NCBI GenBank assembly: GCA_003285105.1 | Contig: CP030158.1 | Coordinates: forward strand, 1,225,447 to 1,289,446 | Direction: 5' to 3' | DNA: 64,000 nt | From: Roseithermus sacchariphilus | Lineage (GTDB): Bacteria > Bacteroidota > Rhodothermia > Rhodothermales > MEBIC09517 | In this document: piece after piece, positions 62,743 through 64,000 of the stretch | Layout: each line of letters begins with the position of its first letter | Numbering within the stretch: the stretch's first letter is position 1 | Notes under the pieces: model-generated | Told to the model about the DNA's origin: nothing | Database searches by the model: none | What the model saw: only the letters and a program-made list of their open reading frames with translations | Position numbers and translations under genes: made by a program

Positions 62743-63992
62743 AGCGGGTCGGAGGGGCGTGGCCGGGTGGCAGGGGCCGGAAGGGCGAACTGCGCCACCC
62801 CGTAGGCTCCGGACGTCCGCCAGTCGGGTTCGGCGCCGGCATCCATGCGGGCGATCGTCGCGGCATCGAGGCCGACGAGCGTGTCGCTCTTGAGCGTCCG
62901 CAGCAGCAAGAGCGGCGCGGGGAACCCCCGCACGGCCTCGGCCAGCGGGACGCCGGGCGGCCAGAGGGCGTCGTTCGAGGCGCGGCGGTAGTTGGCATCG
63001 CCCTTGGACACGACCAGCCGGGCGTGGCGGAAGGGCTCGTGCAAGCGCGGCGGCAGCTCCCACAACCGCCCCGCGGTGTTCCAGAAGAAATCCGGCACGA
63101 TGCGGAGCCGCCCGGCGTCGAGGTACCCGCGCAGCCGTGCGGCCAGCGCCGCCGCTTCGCCGCCTCGCCGCGTCATGGCGTCCAGCAGCGTGTGGATGTC
63201 GGCGACGAGGACGTCGCTCACGAGCACCGGCAGCATCTTGACGTGCAGCGTGACGGTGCGGGCGAGGCCGGCGCCCAGCAGCAGGTCGACCAGGGCATAG
63301 TCGAGGGCCTGTTCGGTGCCCGCGTTGTCCATGAGGATGTGGACGGCACCGGGCTCCGTGCCGAGGAGGTGGCTGACGGCCTGCGAGAGGTCGTTGGCCA
63401 GCAGGTGCTCGTCTCCCGCCTCGGTGCCCAGCGCCGCCGTCTGGGTCAGGCTCAGGTCGATGCGGTTCCCCCAGAGGGTGGCCAGCAGCCGTCCGGTCAG
63501 GCGCGCCTCGATCGGGGCCTCGTCCCCGGTGCGTGCCAGCGTCGAGCCCAGCACCTCCCAGAGCGCCTCCGAGGTCACCTCCTCCTGTTTGACCGGGGCA
63601 AAGGGATCCCGGAGCGTGGATTCGTAGCGCACGGCGTCGACCATGAGGCGGTAGACCAGGAACTCGCAGAACAGCCACTCGGAGCCGAGCCAGGTTTCTC
63701 CTTCGAAGGCCCGGAACCGCGCGGCCCACAGGTCGTGGTCGGGCGCCGGCGCGGCGAAGAGCCGCAGGGGTGCATTCGTCACGACCTCGTCGTGGAGGCG
63801 GCGGAGGGCATCCTGCACGGAAGGCGGGTAGTCGGGGTTGCGGGCAAGGGTATCCCGGATGATGCCGGGCACGCGCACGGCCATCGAGTGGTGGGCGAAG
63901 GCGTTGCTGCCGTCGGTGCGGAGGGCCGGGGGGCGCTGCCCCGCCGGTGGGGCTGCGTCGGCGCTTTCCGCCGTGGATTCGGGGATGGTCAT
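62730..63992 (-). CDS. DUF89/ARMT1-like phosphatase or methyltransferase protein
   Basis: 420 aa from the ATG at 63992. The metal-binding core is seen in ILMDNAGTEQALDYAL (Asp and Asn ligands) and VVSKGDANYRR, the conserved GDxNY-type block of the DUF89/ARMT1-like family of metal-dependent phosphatases. These enzymes dephosphorylate damaged or excess sugar phosphates. The C-terminus is Pro-rich and overlaps the end of the MerA-like gene by 13 bp. Which substrate is used cannot be read here. Confidence 0.82.
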   Translation of the reverse strand: MTIPESTAESADAAPPAGQRPPALRTDGSNAFAHHSMAVRVPGIIRDTLARNPDYPPSVQDALRRLHDEVVTNAPLRLFAAPAPDHDLWAARFRAFEGETWLGSEWLFCEFLVYRLMVDAVRYESTLRDPFAPVKQEEVTSEALWEVLGSTLARTGDEAPIEARLTGRLLATLWGNRIDLSLTQTAALGTEAGDEHLLANDLSQAVSHLLGTEPGAVHILMDNAGTEQALDYALVDLLLGAGLARTVTLHVKMLPVLVSDVLVADIHTLLDAMTRRGGEAAALAARLRGYLDAGRLRIVPDFFWNTAGRLWELPPRLHEPFRHARLVVSKGDANYRRASNDALWPPGVPLAEAVRGFPAPLLLLRTLKSDTLVGLDAATIARMDAGAEPDWRTSGAYGVAQFALPAPATRPRPSDPLQSR

Positions 63993-64000
63993 GGATCAGG

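Noticed and set aside
1-64000. tRNA, rRNA, retron or transposase genes
   Set aside because: No T-loop GTTCGA pattern in a cloverleaf, rRNA stretch, reverse transcriptase or transposase motif was found.

Overview
The window is a GC-rich bacterial chromosome segment. It carries a type IX secretion C-terminal sorting domain, an ECF sigma factor paired with a TPR-bearing Ser/Thr kinase, lipoprotein and outer-membrane-barrel genes, Tat-dependent Gfo/Idh/MocA and sugar-isomerase proteins, and a GDCCVxC protein in a mercury operon. Together these point to the Bacteroidota/Rhodothermota lineage, most likely a Rhodothermales-type organism. No rRNA, tRNA or complete transposon was seen.

Layout. 0-9.5 kb holds housekeeping and metabolic genes: the N-terminus of a membrane-anchored regulator, a secreted amidohydrolase, a CBS-domain gene with an apparent frameshift, HflX, a BatA-like VWA protein, and a two-gene Tat-exported oxidoreductase/sugar-isomerase operon with a LacI-type palindrome upstream. 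9.7-23.6 kb is a complete type I-E CRISPR-Cas locus. All cas genes lie on the minus strand in the order WYL regulator, cas1, cas2, cas3, cse1, cse2, cas7, cas5, cas6e, followed by a terminator, a short AT-rich leader and an array of 57 repeats and 56 spacers. 23.7-33.1 kb holds tryptophanase, ClpS, the ECF sigma/kinase pair, an anchored methyltransferase and UvrA. 33.2-35.2 kb is a small toxin-antitoxin-like island: a nucleotidyltransferase with an overlapping partner gene, a uvrA tail remnant, an orphan antitoxin-like ORF and an Xre/RES pair. MsrA and two family-4 glycosyltransferases follow.

38.7-56.9 kb looks like a beta-glucan (laminarin-type) utilization locus. It has a GH16 lipoprotein, two GH2-like TIM-barrel proteins, two lipoproteins, two outer-membrane barrels, a T9SS-sorted protein with a duplicated domain, a sugar-porter MFS transporter, a large cytoplasmic glycoside-phosphorylase-like enzyme and a LacI regulator. 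Three GAAAA-NN-TTTTC palindromes sit in its promoter regions. No SusC/SusD pair is present, so the two barrels and the lipoproteins are candidates for the glycan uptake role.

57.1-64 kb holds an altronate-dehydratase-type enzyme, a repeat-rich spacer, a five-gene mercury-response operon (thioredoxin-like, MerR, fused MerT-MerP, GDCCVxC protein, MerA-like flavoprotein) and a DUF89/ARMT1-like protein. Tandem arrays with a 14-bp unit occur at three places (9.70, 58.76 and 60.83 kb). The last one exactly fills the gap between a stop codon and the next start codon inside the mer operon.
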